DNA of 64,000 nt from Microcoleus sp. FACHB-1515 (GCF_014696105.1 NZ_JACJPO010000010.1:1-64000), one strand, 5' to 3'. Positions 44,102-53,272 are shown, counted from the stretch's first letter. Numbers and translations: made by a program. The notes: generated from the sequence alone by a model not told the origin.

Positions 44102-44983
44102 TTATGCGCGGCTAACGCTGACAATCCGACCGCCCTTCTTCACAATCTCCTGCATCTTCTGAGACAGCTTCTCATAGGGAACCAGGATCGCCGTGCTGCT
44201 GCGACGGACTTTCGGATATCCGGGCTGCAAAATTCCCGTCACTTCCAGGCGGAACATCCGACCGCTCTCTTCATTCGTGCCGCCCAGCGCTTTGCGGGGA
44301 GCCACGTCAGACGGAATGCCAGCATGACGCCAGCTTCCGCCGCTGTCACCCGACGGTCGGCTGATGTTGGAAACCGAGTTTTGACCGAGTTCGCGAGTCA
44401 GGCGCGGGTTGATGCCGCCGATCGTGCCTCTGTCACTGCTCGCATAGCCACGATACAGACGGAACATCCGCGTAAAGTCCGTTGTGCGCGATCCGGCTTT
44501 CACCTGGAAGCCGCGATAGTAGGGAACCACGTTGTTGCCAAAAGCTTGCGTGTATTCTTCGCTATCCAGGTGCGAATCGATTTCAGCATCAAAGCCTTGC
44601 TCTTCCACCAGTCCGGTGTGGTATGCCCATTCGCGTTCGTCTTGCGGCGGACGACCGAGCAGATGTTTGAAATTCAGTTCAACAAAGCGCTGATTTGAAT
44701 TGCGATAGAAAAATTTGTTTTTGTACAGGTCTGACTTGGCGACAGCGCGGACAAAATCGCGAACCGAAATGCTGCCCTGCCGCAGCAGCGATTCGGCACT
44801 GGTCAAGCGTTCGGCCTTCATCACATAGTCGTTGCCCAAAACCTGCTTATAGACGGCACGAAACACCGTTTGCAGATCGTCTTCTGTCCAGTCCGGGCGA
44901 AGTTCAATTCTCGATCCTTCGTCGAAGGCTTCGAGACCGAGCGATCCGGCTGCGGCCAGATTGTGCGCCATTAAAGTGGTCAT
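44102..44983 (-). CDS. cpcC: Phycocyanin-associated rod linker CpcC
   Basis: A 293-residue rod linker of about 32 kDa that stacks phycocyanin hexamers. It has an N-terminal PBS linker domain ([80 protein letters not shown]) and a C-terminal CpcD domain ([51 protein letters not shown]). Upstream is a strong hairpin after cpcA, and downstream a 19-bp inverted repeat, both likely to set its expression below cpcBA. GGGGAAG precedes the ATG. Confidence 0.95.
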   Translation of the reverse strand: MTTLMAHNLAAAGSLGLEAFDEGSRIELRPDWTEDDLQTVFRAVYKQVLGNDYVMKAERLTSAESLLRQGSISVRDFVRAVAKSDLYKNKFFYRNSNQRFVELNFKHLLGRPPQDEREWAYHTGLVEEQGFDAEIDSHLDSEEYTQAFGNNVVPYYRGFQVKAGSRTTDFTRMFRLYRGYASSDRGTIGGINPRLTRELGQNSVSNISRPSGDSGGSWRHAGIPSDVAPRKALGGTNEESGRMFRLEVTGILQPGYPKVRRSSTAILVPYEKLSQKMQEIVKKGGRIVSVSRA

Positions 44984-45057
44984 CTTGCTTCCCCTAACAC
45001 AGCGAATATAATTTCAACCCATCGATCGAAACTCAGATAAACCTGGGATAAAACAAT

Positions 45058-45117
45058 GCCCGGAAAAATAAGCAACTGTTAGCTTTTAGCCGCCAACACT
45101 CGCTGATTCTTCCGGGC
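45058..45117 (-). terminator. Hairpin after cpcA, probable attenuator of linker expression
   Basis: GCCCGGAA (45058-45065) and TTCCGGGC (45110-45117) pair perfectly, extended with bulges by AAT/ATT and AGC/GCT. The stem starts 14 bases after the cpcA stop. There is no T tract directly after it. Hairpins at this spot in cpc operons are thought to make the abundant cpcBA mRNA exceed the linker mRNA. Confidence 0.6.
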
Positions 45118-45131
45118 ACCGCACTAAGCAA

Positions 45132-45620
45132 TTAGCTCAGGGCGTTGATGGCGTAGTCGATGTAGGTGTTTGCTTGGTTGGCAGCTTGGCCGCTCAGACC
45201 GTGATTGCTCTTGATGTGCTTCAGAGCTTCAACGTACCACGAGGGCGAAAGCTCGAATGCGCGGTTGATTTCATCCAAGCCAGCGATCAGGTACTCATCC
45301 ATCGGACCCGTGCCGCCTGCGATCAAGCAGTACGTGACCATGCGGAGGTAGTGGCCGATGTCGCGAGCGCACTTGGATTTGCCACGCGAGTCAGCGGCGT
45401 ACTGAGGTCCCTGCATTTGAGTGGTGTAGGGGAACTTTTGGTACACCGCGTTGGCTGCACCGTCAATCAGTTGCTGAGCCTTTTGGGTCAGAACGCGAGC
45501 GGCTTCCAAACCTGCAACGGCTTGCTCAAAGCGACCGTTGGCGGCTTGAAGTTCGGTGTTGCCAAGGAAACGACCTTGGGTATCTGCTGCGGCGATCGCT
45601 TCGGTAATCGGCGTTTTCAT
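45132..45620 (-). CDS. cpcA: C-phycocyanin alpha subunit
   Basis: A 162-residue globin-like light-harvesting subunit. It carries one phycocyanobilin on the cysteine in [17 protein letters not shown] (about Cys84). Other family blocks are the start [41 protein letters not shown], and the end [25 protein letters not shown]. It forms the alpha-beta protomer with CpcB in phycobilisome rods on the thylakoid surface. GGGAGAG precedes the ATG. Second gene of the operon, 65 bases after cpcB. Confidence 0.98.
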   Translation of the reverse strand: MKTPITEAIAAADTQGRFLGNTELQAANGRFEQAVAGLEAARVLTQKAQQLIDGAANAVYQKFPYTTQMQGPQYAADSRGKSKCARDIGHYLRMVTYCLIAGGTGPMDEYLIAGLDEINRAFELSPSWYVEALKHIKSNHGLSGQAANQANTYIDYAINALS

Positions 45621-45685
45621 GTTCGGTTTCTCTCCCTAAAATTTGTCGTTACACACAGACCCTCAAGCAAAAGCTTGGGCAAAAA

Positions 45686-46210
45686 CTAGGCAACAGCCGA
45701 AGCTGCGCGATCGAAGTAGCTTGCCAGTTCCGACATGACGGCGGCACAATCGCCACGCACGATGCCAGGAGCGTCGGGATCGTTGGCGATGCCGATCGCG
45801 ATTTCCTTCATCTTCGAGACGCCAGCAGCGGTCGAACCACCAGGAACGCCGAGGGCTTGATAGGTTTCGCGCAGACCGTTGAGGCAGCGATCGTCAAGAA
45901 CGCTGGCATCACCCGCCATCAAAGCGTAGGTGACATAGCGCAAGATGATTTCCATGTCGCGCAAGCAAGCGGCCATGCGACGGTTGGTGTAGGCGTTTCC
46001 ACCGGGAGCGATCAGTTGGGGCTGCTCTTCAAACAGCGAACGAGCAGCGTCAGCCACGATCGAGGAAGCATTGGTGCTGATGCGGTTGACGGCATCGATG
46101 CGCTTGTTGCCTTCTTTGATCATGTTGCTCAGCGCATCAAATTGGCTGCTGCTGAGGAATTCACCTTTCGAGTCGGCTTGCGAAACCACCTTGGCGAATG
46201 CATCTAACAT
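45686..46210 (-). CDS. cpcB: C-phycocyanin beta subunit
   Basis: A 174-residue beta subunit. Bilin-binding cysteines are visible in [18 protein letters not shown] (Cys82 position) and [14 protein letters not shown] (Cys153 position); the conserved methylated asparagine lies in [12 protein letters not shown]. The sequence is typical phycocyanin rather than phycoerythrocyanin or phycoerythrin. It is the first gene of the operon. AGGAG precedes the ATG by nine bases. A leader of several hundred bases lies upstream. Confidence 0.98.
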   Translation of the reverse strand: MLDAFAKVVSQADSKGEFLSSSQFDALSNMIKEGNKRIDAVNRISTNASSIVADAARSLFEEQPQLIAPGGNAYTNRRMAACLRDMEIILRYVTYALMAGDASVLDDRCLNGLRETYQALGVPGGSTAAGVSKMKEIAIGIANDPDAPGIVRGDCAAVMSELASYFDRAASAVA

Positions 46211-46781
46211 TGACTCAATCTCCTACTTGCTTGGTTGAGTTCGGTTTATAAAACTGGAGTTCAGCTAACCAGTCATTTGCTGCTTTCACCAGCAGCGTTC
46301 GAGGGCGTCGATCGAGCAAACAGCGAATATCAGGTTGACTACCCATTCTCAGAAATCCACCAGCCGTGAAGACAGGGCTATATGGACTTTTGTAAATCTG
46401 AGAGAATTTCACAATTGTATGAGAAAGCGGAAATTCGGTAAATCAACGGTTATTCAACTTTTGTTTGTCATCTCAACCCTTCCGAATCTCTTTATACAAT
46501 GCGACAAAGCGATATTTTGTTACAAGTTGTGAAGTGTATTTCTTGCGACAGACATACCCCGCAAAGCTAGCTGCAATGGGCGTTTCAAGGCTTAACTCAC
46601 TGTTAATCCTGCAATATTTAGTTACAGCAGTACAAGTCTTTATACCTACTAGCACAACGCTGGTTTATCTATAGATTCTCTTAAGAATTCGCTAAAAACT
46701 CGATGGTGCATAGCAAAAACCGCATCTTGTCGATTCTGAGAAGAAAGACAATTTTGTAAAGATTCTTTCACAGAAATTTTG
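46211..46781 (-). promoter_or_regulatory. Upstream region and probable promoter of the cpc operon
   Basis: About 570 bases lie between the RluD-type gene and cpcB without a coding sequence. It is AT-rich compared with its surroundings. On the minus strand TATAAA (46491-46496) is a candidate -10, without a clear -35; this would give a leader of about 270 nt, as is common for cpc operons. Light and nutrient control would act here. The exact start site is a guess. Confidence 0.4.
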
Positions 46782-47738
46782 TTATTTCTCAATTTGTGAA
46801 GCGTTGCGTTGCCGAAGAACCCGCAATAGCTTGAGAAATTCTTGTGGAAGTGGGGCGATCGCCTCCACCCATTCCCCCCTGGAGGGATGCTGCAACCGTA
46901 GCTTGTAAGCATGTAATGCTTGACCTGTGAGATTCACGCCGATCGATCTTCCCGACCCATAAACCGGATCACCGACGATCGGATGCCCCATCTGCGCCGA
47001 GTGAACGCGAATTTGATGTGTCCGTCCCGTCTCCAGCACAAACTTGTTCAGGCTGTAATTTCCCAACCGTTCCAAAACTTCCCAATGTGTGACGGCTCGC
47101 CTGCCACCTTTTTCAATCGGGACGATCGCCATCTTTTTTCGATCGACGGGATGCCGTCCAATCGGCAGGTCGATCGTCCCGCTGTTTGCCTGGGGTGAAC
47201 CGTAGACGATCGCCCAATATTCACGTCCAGCCGTTTTTGCTTTGAGTTGGGCTTGGAGGTGCTGATGCGCGTGATCGGTTTTGGCAATGGCGATCGCGCC
47301 GCTGGTGTCTTTATCCAGCCGATGTACAATGCCGGGACGCTGTACGCCGCCAATGCCTTTGAGATTCGGACAGTGGGCAAGGAGGGCGTGAACGAGCGTA
47401 CCAGATTCGTGACCGGGGGCGGGATGGACGACGAGTCCAGCAGGTTTGTTGAGAATGATCAGTTCGTCGTCTTCGTAGAGAATATCGAGCGGAATGGATT
47501 CGGGTAGCAGGTCAAGCGGTTCGGCTGCGGGAATCGTCAGGTGAATCGAATCGCCTGTTTGGACGGTAGCTTTTTTGGACGTGCAAACTTCACCGTTGAG
47601 CATCACTTGTCCTTGTTCAACCAATCTTTGCAGGCGCGATCGCGACCAGTCCGGCAGTTGGTCGGCCAGATAGCGATCGAGTCGATCGGATGCACCCGTC
47701 ACCTGAAGGGTAATTTTGGACAAGGCGGTTTCGGACAA
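46782..47738 (-). CDS. RluD-type pseudouridine synthase, TTG start
   Basis: A 318-residue RNA pseudouridine synthase of the RluA/RluD family. Residues 10-70 form an S4 RNA-binding domain (SDRLDRYLADQLPDWSRSRLQRLVEQGQVMLNG). The catalytic block is GIVHRLDKDTSGAIAIAKT, with its aspartate; RTHQIRVHSAQMGHPIVGDPVYG follows near the C-terminus. It probably modifies 23S rRNA. The start is TTG at 47738, because AAGGAGG stands six bases upstream; no ATG occurs in the first 85 residues of this frame after that point. It begins ten bases after the RTX-like gene stop. Confidence 0.9.
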   Translation of the reverse strand: MSETALSKITLQVTGASDRLDRYLADQLPDWSRSRLQRLVEQGQVMLNGEVCTSKKATVQTGDSIHLTIPAAEPLDLLPESIPLDILYEDDELIILNKPAGLVVHPAPGHESGTLVHALLAHCPNLKGIGGVQRPGIVHRLDKDTSGAIAIAKTDHAHQHLQAQLKAKTAGREYWAIVYGSPQANSGTIDLPIGRHPVDRKKMAIVPIEKGGRRAVTHWEVLERLGNYSLNKFVLETGRTHQIRVHSAQMGHPIVGDPVYGSGRSIGVNLTGQALHAYKLRLQHPSRGEWVEAIAPLPQEFLKLLRVLRQRNASQIEK

Positions 47739-47748
47739 AAAAGCCTCC

Positions 47749-48873
47749 TTAAGATTCAATTTTGAAATCGTTTGCTGATAGGTTCGGCGTGTTTTGTAGC
47801 GTTGCAAATAGCACGCTTCTACCGCTACGCAAATCAAAGCGATAGTACAGCCGTCCAATGTCTTCTACATAGGTAATCACGGCACTTCCCCGCTGCACAT
47901 CTTCAATGCTATCTACCACGTCAAACTCGCTGCTGCGGCTGAAGCCTCTGCCACCCGATTGTGACTGGATTTGTCTGAATGTGTCTTTGTTCAACACGAT
48001 CGTATCAACTCCGCTGCGGAAATCGGTGAGCCGATAAGTGCTTCCATTCGTGAGGCCATCAAACACAAATTCATCGTCTCCGGCTCCGCCCACAAGCACA
48101 TCATCGCCGCCGTTTCCGGTCAGGCGATCGTTTCCGGCTCCGCCATCAAGATTGTCATCTCCATCGCCGCCTGTCAGTTCATCATCGCCGCCCAAGCCAA
48201 ACAGATTATCAGAGCGTCTGCTGCCCGTAATTTCGTTGTTCAAATTGTTGCCTGTGCCGCTGAAGGCGTTGCCAACCAGCACTAAATTTTCCACGTTGGA
48301 AGCATTTTCCAGCGAATAGTTGACCACTGTGAAAATCGTGTCGTCGCCTTCATCAGTGGCTTCAACGACGCGATCGCCCGGATTGTCCACGCCGTAGCTG
48401 TCGTTGCCTAGGCCGCCCTGCAACAGGTCGCGGCCTCTGCCACCATCGAGCCGATTTGAGCCGCGATTGCCGATTAGCGTGTTGTTGACGTCGTTGCCTG
48501 TGGCGTTGATGGACTGATTGCCGACGAGAACAACGTTCTCGAAAAATTGAGGGAGGGTGATGCTGTAGTTCGCTTGCAGCGTGTCTACGCCGCCGCTTTG
48601 ATCCTCGCCGCCAACCTCATCGCCCTGCGTCAGAACGTAGTAGTCATCACCTTTGCCGCCAGAGAGCGTGTCTTCGCCTGCGCCACCATCAAGCCGATCG
48701 TTGCCCGCGTTGCCTTCCAGATAGTCGTCATCTGTGCCGCCCAACAGCCAATCATCGCCGCCGCTTCCAAACAGGCGATCGTCTCCGGCCAAGCCAAAGA
48801 TTTTGTCGGCTTCGCGTCCGCCGCGTCGTGTATCGTCTCGATTCGTGCCACGAATCATTTTGTAAGTTACCAT
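47749..48873 (-). CDS. RTX-type calcium-binding repeat protein
   Basis: A 374-residue acidic protein with nonapeptide GGxGxDxxx repeats in three blocks: about residues 15-75 (GLAGDDRLFGSGGDDWLLGG), 130-155 (GGRGRDLLQGGLGNDSYGV) and 215-270 (GNDRLTGNGGDDVLVGGAGDDEFVF). These bind calcium and fold as a parallel beta-roll outside the cell. Linker segments repeat NxxLVGNxxxNxTGNxxNNxLxGNRGSN. The end (residues 280-374) lacks repeats and may hold the type I secretion signal. No secretion genes are nearby. No enzyme domain is recognised. Confidence 0.9.
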   Translation of the reverse strand: MVTYKMIRGTNRDDTRRGGREADKIFGLAGDDRLFGSGGDDWLLGGTDDDYLEGNAGNDRLDGGAGEDTLSGGKGDDYYVLTQGDEVGGEDQSGGVDTLQANYSITLPQFFENVVLVGNQSINATGNDVNNTLIGNRGSNRLDGGRGRDLLQGGLGNDSYGVDNPGDRVVEATDEGDDTIFTVVNYSLENASNVENLVLVGNAFSGTGNNLNNEITGSRRSDNLFGLGGDDELTGGDGDDNLDGGAGNDRLTGNGGDDVLVGGAGDDEFVFDGLTNGSTYRLTDFRSGVDTIVLNKDTFRQIQSQSGGRGFSRSSEFDVVDSIEDVQRGSAVITYVEDIGRLYYRFDLRSGRSVLFATLQNTPNLSANDFKIES

Positions 48874-49364
48874 CGGTTCCCTTTTGTTCTAAACGGTTTC
48901 AACCTGACAACGACGCTCATAATACATCCGTTTGTGGTTTATCGCTGACGATCGATTGATCGAGGTTATTTTAAGTTTTGCTGCTAAGCATTTGTGAAAG
49001 CGAAAAAAAGATTGCGCGATCGTCAAGCTGCAAATTCTACACGATTCAAGCTGCTTGCTTGCGATGAAGATTAGGAGGCGATCGAAGCCAACGTTTTGAT
49101 CATGAAATGTGAATGATAATAATAGTTAATTTGCTGCTGATTGGTAGGGCTGAGCCGCGATTAAAGCAGAAGATTTCGGTTGAAATGATGCCCGGTGGTT
49201 TGCCTTGAACACCGCCGCAATTGTCGTTCTAGCAAGTTAAAACGCTGGTCGTTGCACCCGCTTTGCAGATCGCCTAAACTGGGGCAGAATTAGCCCAGAT
49301 TCAACTGCTGGCGATCGTCCCATCAGCCCGAATCGAATTTCACCTTTGTATATTGACGTTTCCT
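48874..49364. other. Intergenic region between RTX-like and secreted-protein genes
   Basis: About 490 bases with divergent genes on each side, so promoters for both should lie here. AAGGGAA before 48873 is the ribosome binding site of the RTX-like gene. I see no coding frame of worth, no tRNA-like fold, and no hairpin with a T tract. The part near 49110-49130 is AT-rich. Confidence 0.4.
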
Positions 49365-49985
49365 ATGCCTTATTCTCCGCTTCGCCTTTGGCCGATCGCC
49401 TGTGCAACGCTGCTCGCCTCGCTGCCGATCGCGCCTGCCCAAGCTTCGATCGATTTTGGAATTCTCGGACGCGATTCGGAATATCGTGCTCGCGAGGCCG
49501 ACTATTTTTCCTGCGCGACAAATTTGCTTTCGACAGGCATCTCTGAAGCAGAAGCCGCTGCTGCTTGTTCTGCTGCGCTTGCACCGCGCCAGATTGGAGA
49601 TTGCGCGATCGACCTGTACAACAACACGGAATTGCAGCCAGAGGCGATCGTGGCAGGCTGTCGGCAAGTGCGCCGCCCGCTGGAACTTGCCGATTGCGTT
49701 GTGGATGTTCGCGCTGCCACAACCGACACCGCCGAAACCGACATCCTCGATAGCTGTCGCCGCAGCTTGCTTCCCCGCCGCTATGGAAACTGCGTCGTCG
49801 GCTTGGCGCGATCGACTGCTACAACTGGCATCGGAGCGCTGAGTAGCTGCATCCAAGCAGGCGATCGACCCCGCAACTTGCGCCCCAGCTTTGTGCCGTC
49901 CTCTCAACCCATTCCGACCACGCCGCGATCGAACGTTTCGACCGAGGGTGCAGACGCAGAATCACAGGGTATTCCGCTTCGGTAG
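49365..49985 (+). CDS. Secreted protein with four cysteine-pair repeats
   Basis: A 206-residue protein with a signal peptide (LWPIACATLLASLPIAPAQA, cleavage near AQA-SI). The mature part has eight regularly spaced cysteines: four units of C-x17-19-C joined by linkers of exactly 11 residues (for example CSAALAPRQIGDC and CRRSLLPRRYGNC). This suggests four helical hairpins, each closed by one disulfide. I do not recognise a named family. The tail is P/S/T-rich. The ATG at 49365 is preferred over TTG 49353. It is probably periplasmic or extracellular. Confidence 0.78.
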   Translation: MPYSPLRLWPIACATLLASLPIAPAQASIDFGILGRDSEYRAREADYFSCATNLLSTGISEAEAAAACSAALAPRQIGDCAIDLYNNTELQPEAIVAGCRQVRRPLELADCVVDVRAATTDTAETDILDSCRRSLLPRRYGNCVVGLARSTATTGIGALSSCIQAGDRPRNLRPSFVPSSQPIPTTPRSNVSTEGADAESQGIPLR

Positions 49986-49988
49986 GAA

Positions 49989-50011
49989 GTAGGGGCACGC
50001 CGTGCCCCTAC
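49989..50011. repeat. Short hairpin repeat containing the pyrB stop codon
   Basis: GTAGGGGCAC (49989-49998) and GTGCCCCTAC (50002-50011) form a perfect 10-bp stem with a GCC loop. This is a widespread type of cyanobacterial interspersed palindrome. The minus-strand pyrB stop (TAG, 50008-50010) is inside the right arm, and the plus-strand gene ends four bases before the left arm. Confidence 0.75.
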
Positions 50012-51003
50012 GTGTTGCCGCTGCCCATTAGGTAGAGAAGCGCCATGCGAACGGCCACGCCGCTTGTCACCTGCTGCGAAATTAAGCTGAACTGCGGGTC
50101 GTCCATCAGATCCGAGCTAATTTCAACGCCGCGATTGGTCGGGCCAGGATGAAGAAGTTTTACATTGGGCTGGCACTGGTGGAGGCGATCGCGCGTGATT
50201 CCAAACTGTTGATGATATTCGCGCAAGCTGGGCAGCAAATTTTGCGTCATGCGTTCATGCTGAAGCCGCAAGGTCATGACGAAATCGGCGTTTTCAAGAG
50301 CGGGATCGATCGACCAGTGGATGAATAGCTTTTGGGAAGCCGAAGCCTCACTGACAAATTCAGCAAATACCCTGGGCAGCAGGGTCGGCGGAGCGGCGAG
50401 ATGAACTTCGGCTCCGCTGGCGGTGAGGCTCCAAATGTTCGATCGCGCAACACGCGAATGGAGAATGTCACCGACGATCGCAATTTTTTTGCCTGCCAAA
50501 AGCGAGAGGCGGGGGCGATCGGGGTCGAGCAGCGTGCAAATCGTGAACAGATCGAGCAGGGCTTGGGAGGGATGTTCGTGCTGACCGTCGCCCGCATTGA
50601 GAACGCCGACTTTTGAGTCAAGCCTGTCCATTTCTTGGGCGATCGCCAGCGGCACTCCGGCTTCACGATGGCGAATCACCATCAAGTCTGTTCCCATTGC
50701 CAGATAGGTTTTGGCCGTATCAAGAATCGTTTCACCCTTGGTGAGCGAGGAGGTGGCAGCGGCAAAGTTGAGCGTATCGGCGGAGAGGCGTTTGGCGGCT
50801 AGCTCAAAGCTGCTGCGGGTGCGCGTCGAAGATTCAAAAAATAAATTTGCCACAACCTGACCCTGCAAGGTCGGAACTTTCTTGGTGCGGCGCGATAGAA
50901 CTTCCCGGAAACTGGCGGCAGTTTGCAGAACAGTGTCGTATTCGGCTGGCGTAAAGTCGGCCAGCGAAATGACGTGGCGGCGATTCCAGGCTGTAGTCAC
51001 CAT
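50008..51003 (-). CDS. pyrB: Aspartate carbamoyltransferase catalytic subunit
   Basis: A 331-residue enzyme that joins carbamoyl phosphate and aspartate in pyrimidine synthesis. Carbamoyl-phosphate binding is in [19 protein letters not shown]; the domain also has [31 protein letters not shown], and the aspartate-binding LRLQHERM and [12 protein letters not shown]. The start at 51003 ([14 protein letters not shown]) fits the family; an in-frame start at 51252 adds 83 unrelated residues overlapping the divergent lipoprotein gene. The last residues (GSGNT) and stop run into a hairpin repeat. Confidence 0.96.
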   Translation of the reverse strand: MVTTAWNRRHVISLADFTPAEYDTVLQTAASFREVLSRRTKKVPTLQGQVVANLFFESSTRTRSSFELAAKRLSADTLNFAAATSSLTKGETILDTAKTYLAMGTDLMVIRHREAGVPLAIAQEMDRLDSKVGVLNAGDGQHEHPSQALLDLFTICTLLDPDRPRLSLLAGKKIAIVGDILHSRVARSNIWSLTASGAEVHLAAPPTLLPRVFAEFVSEASASQKLFIHWSIDPALENADFVMTLRLQHERMTQNLLPSLREYHQQFGITRDRLHQCQPNVKLLHPGPTNRGVEISSDLMDDPQFSLISQQVTSGVAVRMALLYLMGSGNT

Positions 51004-51083
51004 ACGGGTGTCGAGGTTTCCTTTCGATCGCTTGCGATCGAGTGTCGGATGCAAAGGCTGCAAAGAAATTATAGAGGGTGGCT

Positions 51084-51611
51084 GTGACGCGATTTTCTCA
51101 GGGTTGGTTGGCGCTGTTGCTGATTGGGTTGAGCAGTTGTTCGATCGCGCCACTGCCTTCGTCCGATCAAGTAAGCGATGCGGGAGCGATCGAATCTCCC
51201 ACGCTTCCAGCCGCCAGCCCAACGCCCAGCTTGCGATCGAGTCCTGCCGCACCTGCTGCCAACACTGAGAACGTCAAAATTTATCGACTGGATCTTCAGT
51301 GTCAGTGGTTCCAGTCAGAAACGGTGGCTTTGCCGAAGGATCGATCGATGGAAGCTGCCGTTGGCAAAGTGCTGGCCGATCAGCAAAATGGTGATTTCAC
51401 CATCAGCGGCTATCGCGTCATTCGTCGCCCCAATGGAGAAGTCATCATTGATTTTCGACTCGCGGCGGATTCCAAACGGCAGTTCACTTCGCTTTCAAGC
51501 TGCGAGCAGACCGCACTGTTTGGCAGTTTGCGGCAAACGCTGTTGCGAAATCCGCAGTGGGGCGTGAAGCTGATTCGATTTCGCAATCGCGGCGCGGCGA
51601 TCGTGCTTTGA
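51084..51611 (+). CDS. Lipoprotein with GerMN-like domain
   Basis: A 175-residue protein. It has a lipoprotein signal ([11 protein letters not shown], lipobox cysteine near residue 19), then a P/S/T-rich linker. A C-terminal domain of about 110 residues follows ([72 protein letters not shown]), resembling the sporulation/spore-germination (GerMN) domain found widely in cyanobacterial lipoproteins. Function is unknown. AGAGG precedes two GTG codons (51078 and 51084); I prefer the second by spacing. It diverges from pyrB. Confidence 0.78.
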   Translation: MTRFSQGWLALLLIGLSSCSIAPLPSSDQVSDAGAIESPTLPAASPTPSLRSSPAAPAANTENVKIYRLDLQCQWFQSETVALPKDRSMEAAVGKVLADQQNGDFTISGYRVIRRPNGEVIIDFRLAADSKRQFTSLSSCEQTALFGSLRQTLLRNPQWGVKLIRFRNRGAAIVL

Positions 51612-51668
51612 GCGGATGCGTATACCAATTTGAAATCGCGGATAGCCGGTGTGCATGACTTCGTAAAC

Positions 51669-51684
51669 ACACAAGATCTTGTGT
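51669..51684. terminator. Possible weak bidirectional terminator
   Basis: ACACAAGATCTTGTGT is a perfect 16-base palindrome, flanked by AAAC on the left and TTTCTT on the right. It lies between the convergent ends of the lipoprotein and PuuE-type genes. The stem is short and the loop must come from the GATC centre, so activity is doubtful. Confidence 0.35.
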
Positions 51685-51687
51685 TTC

Positions 51688-52593
51688 TTACTGAAACGGG
51701 TGTTTTTCGTGCCAGTGGCGAGCGATGTCGAGGCGACGGCAGAGCCAAACGCGATCGAACCCCTGCACATAGTCTAAAAAGCGAGCAAGGGCGGCGGCGC
51801 GTCCCGGTCGTCCGACCAGTCGGCAGTGGAGGCCAACGCTCATCATTTTTGGGGCGGTTTCTCCTTCGGCATACAGCACATCAAAGGCATCGCGCAGGTA
51901 GGCAAAAAACTGGTCGCCGGAATTGAAGCCTTGCGTGGTGGCGAAGCGCATATCGTTGTTGTCGAGCGTGTAGGGAATGATCAGATGCGGGCGACCAAAC
52001 TCAATATCCCAGTAAGGCAAATCGTCCGCATAGCTGTCGGCATCATAGAGAAATCCACCTTCCTCGACCACCAAGCGGCGGGTGTGGCGGCTGTTGCGTC
52101 CTGTATACCAGCCCAAAGGACGCGATCCGGTAACGCGAGTGTGAATCTCGATCGCCCTTTGCAAATGCTCGCGCTCTTCGGTTTCACCAAAATACTTGTA
52201 GTCGATCCAGCGATAGCCGTGACTGGCAATTTCCCAATCGGCTTCGAGCATCGCCGCGACTGCTTCCGGATTGCGATCGAGCGCCATCGCCACACCGTAA
52301 ACCGTAACGGGAATTTGTCGAGTGCAAAACATGCGATGCAGCCGCCAAAAGCCCGCCCGACTGCCATAGTCATAGCAAGACTCCATGTTCATGTGGCGCA
52401 GTCCCAGCAGCGGTTCTGCACCGACAATTTCTGATAGAAACGTTTCGGAAGCGCGATCGCCGTGCAAAATGCTCGATTCGCCGCCTTCCTCATAATTGAT
52501 CACAAACTGCACGGCCACTCGCGCCTGATTCGGCCAGTTTGGATGCGGCGGATTGCGCCCATAGCCCACTAGATCACGCGGATAATCAGTCAT
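51688..52593 (-). CDS. puuE: PuuE-type allantoinase / polysaccharide-deacetylase family protein
   Basis: A 301-residue protein of the NodB-like deacetylase fold and, by full-length pattern, the cofactor-light allantoinase PuuE, which opens allantoin to allantoate in purine breakdown. Signatures are the start YPRDLVGYGRNPPHPNWPNQARVAVQFVINYEEGGESS, YDYGSRAGFWRLHRMF, DWEIASHGYRWIDY, GWYTGRNSRHTRRLVVEEGGFLYDADSYADDLPYW and MSVGLHCRLVGRPGRAAAL. Histidines in SHGYRW and GLHCRL are candidate metal or catalytic ligands. No other urate genes are in the window. It diverges from the alkyltransferase-like gene. Confidence 0.87.
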   Translation of the reverse strand: MTDYPRDLVGYGRNPPHPNWPNQARVAVQFVINYEEGGESSILHGDRASETFLSEIVGAEPLLGLRHMNMESCYDYGSRAGFWRLHRMFCTRQIPVTVYGVAMALDRNPEAVAAMLEADWEIASHGYRWIDYKYFGETEEREHLQRAIEIHTRVTGSRPLGWYTGRNSRHTRRLVVEEGGFLYDADSYADDLPYWDIEFGRPHLIIPYTLDNNDMRFATTQGFNSGDQFFAYLRDAFDVLYAEGETAPKMMSVGLHCRLVGRPGRAAALARFLDYVQGFDRVWLCRRLDIARHWHEKHPFQ

Positions 52594-52663
52594 GCTTGGT
52601 TTCTCGATCGTCGGTAATGCTACAAGAAGAACGCTACAAGAAAAAAAGGCGCAAGCAAAGCGA

Positions 52664-53272
52664 ATGTCAAGCTATGACCAAATTTATGCCGTCGTTCGAC
52701 TCATTCCCTACGGTCAAGTTGCCACCTACGGCCAAATTGCCGAACTCGCCAACCTTCCCGGACAAGCGCGACTGGTCGGATATGCGCTGTTCCGTGCGCC
52801 CGACGATGACATTCCTTGGCATCGTGTGATCAACGCCAAAGGTGAAATCTCGCAATCGCCTTGGCGGATGGGCAACGATGACTTGCAGCGATCGCGCCTC
52901 GAAGCCGAAGGCATTGAATTCACCAACGACAAAGTCAACCTGCGCCAGTATCGCTGGCAGCCGCAGAACTCCCCTGCGGCAGAGTTAGCGATCGAACAGA
53001 CCTGGGAAAATAGCGATCGTCCCTTCACCGATTCACCAATGGAACGCGAAGTCACCGACGCAGACGGAACCACCTGGACTTGCGTACAGGCTTTCTCCGG
53101 CCTCTCCCAAGACGAAGAACACCAAGACGCCGCCAAAGTCAAAGGTGAAGATGCCTACTGGGTCGTCTGCACCCCCAGCGGCGGTGCACAATCGGTGCGC
53201 GTCAAGCTGCCAAAAGACTGGGAAGGCTTGCCGGACGAGAAATTGCTAGAGGCGATCGAAGCGGCGCGGTGA
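52664..53272 (+). CDS. Alkyltransferase-like (ATL) protein with an added C-terminal domain
   Basis: A 202-residue protein. Residues 1-95 match the O6-alkylguanine-DNA alkyltransferase fold (VVRLIPYGQVATYGQIAELANLPGQARLVGYAL), but the active-site PCHRV reads PWHRV. Tryptophan for cysteine is the mark of ATL proteins, which bind alkylated guanine without repair activity and hand it to nucleotide excision repair. Residues 105-202 are an extra acidic domain (WTCVQAFSGLSQDEEHQDAAK, YWVVCTPSGGAQSVRVKLPKDW) that I cannot name. The ATG at 52664 starts the fold; an in-frame ATG at 52592 would overlap the divergent puuE start. Confidence 0.88.
   Translation: MSSYDQIYAVVRLIPYGQVATYGQIAELANLPGQARLVGYALFRAPDDDIPWHRVINAKGEISQSPWRMGNDDLQRSRLEAEGIEFTNDKVNLRQYRWQPQNSPAAELAIEQTWENSDRPFTDSPMEREVTDADGTTWTCVQAFSGLSQDEEHQDAAKVKGEDAYWVVCTPSGGAQSVRVKLPKDWEGLPDEKLLEAIEAAR

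Noticed and set aside
47749-48873. Direct repeats considered as a CRISPR or tandem non-coding array
   Set aside because: They code for in-frame GGxGxD nonapeptides with no constant spacer, so this is RTX-like protein coding DNA.
52592-52664. An upstream ATG extending the ATL protein by 24 residues
   Set aside because: It overlaps the divergent puuE start codon, and the ATL fold begins at 52664. The extra residues match nothing.
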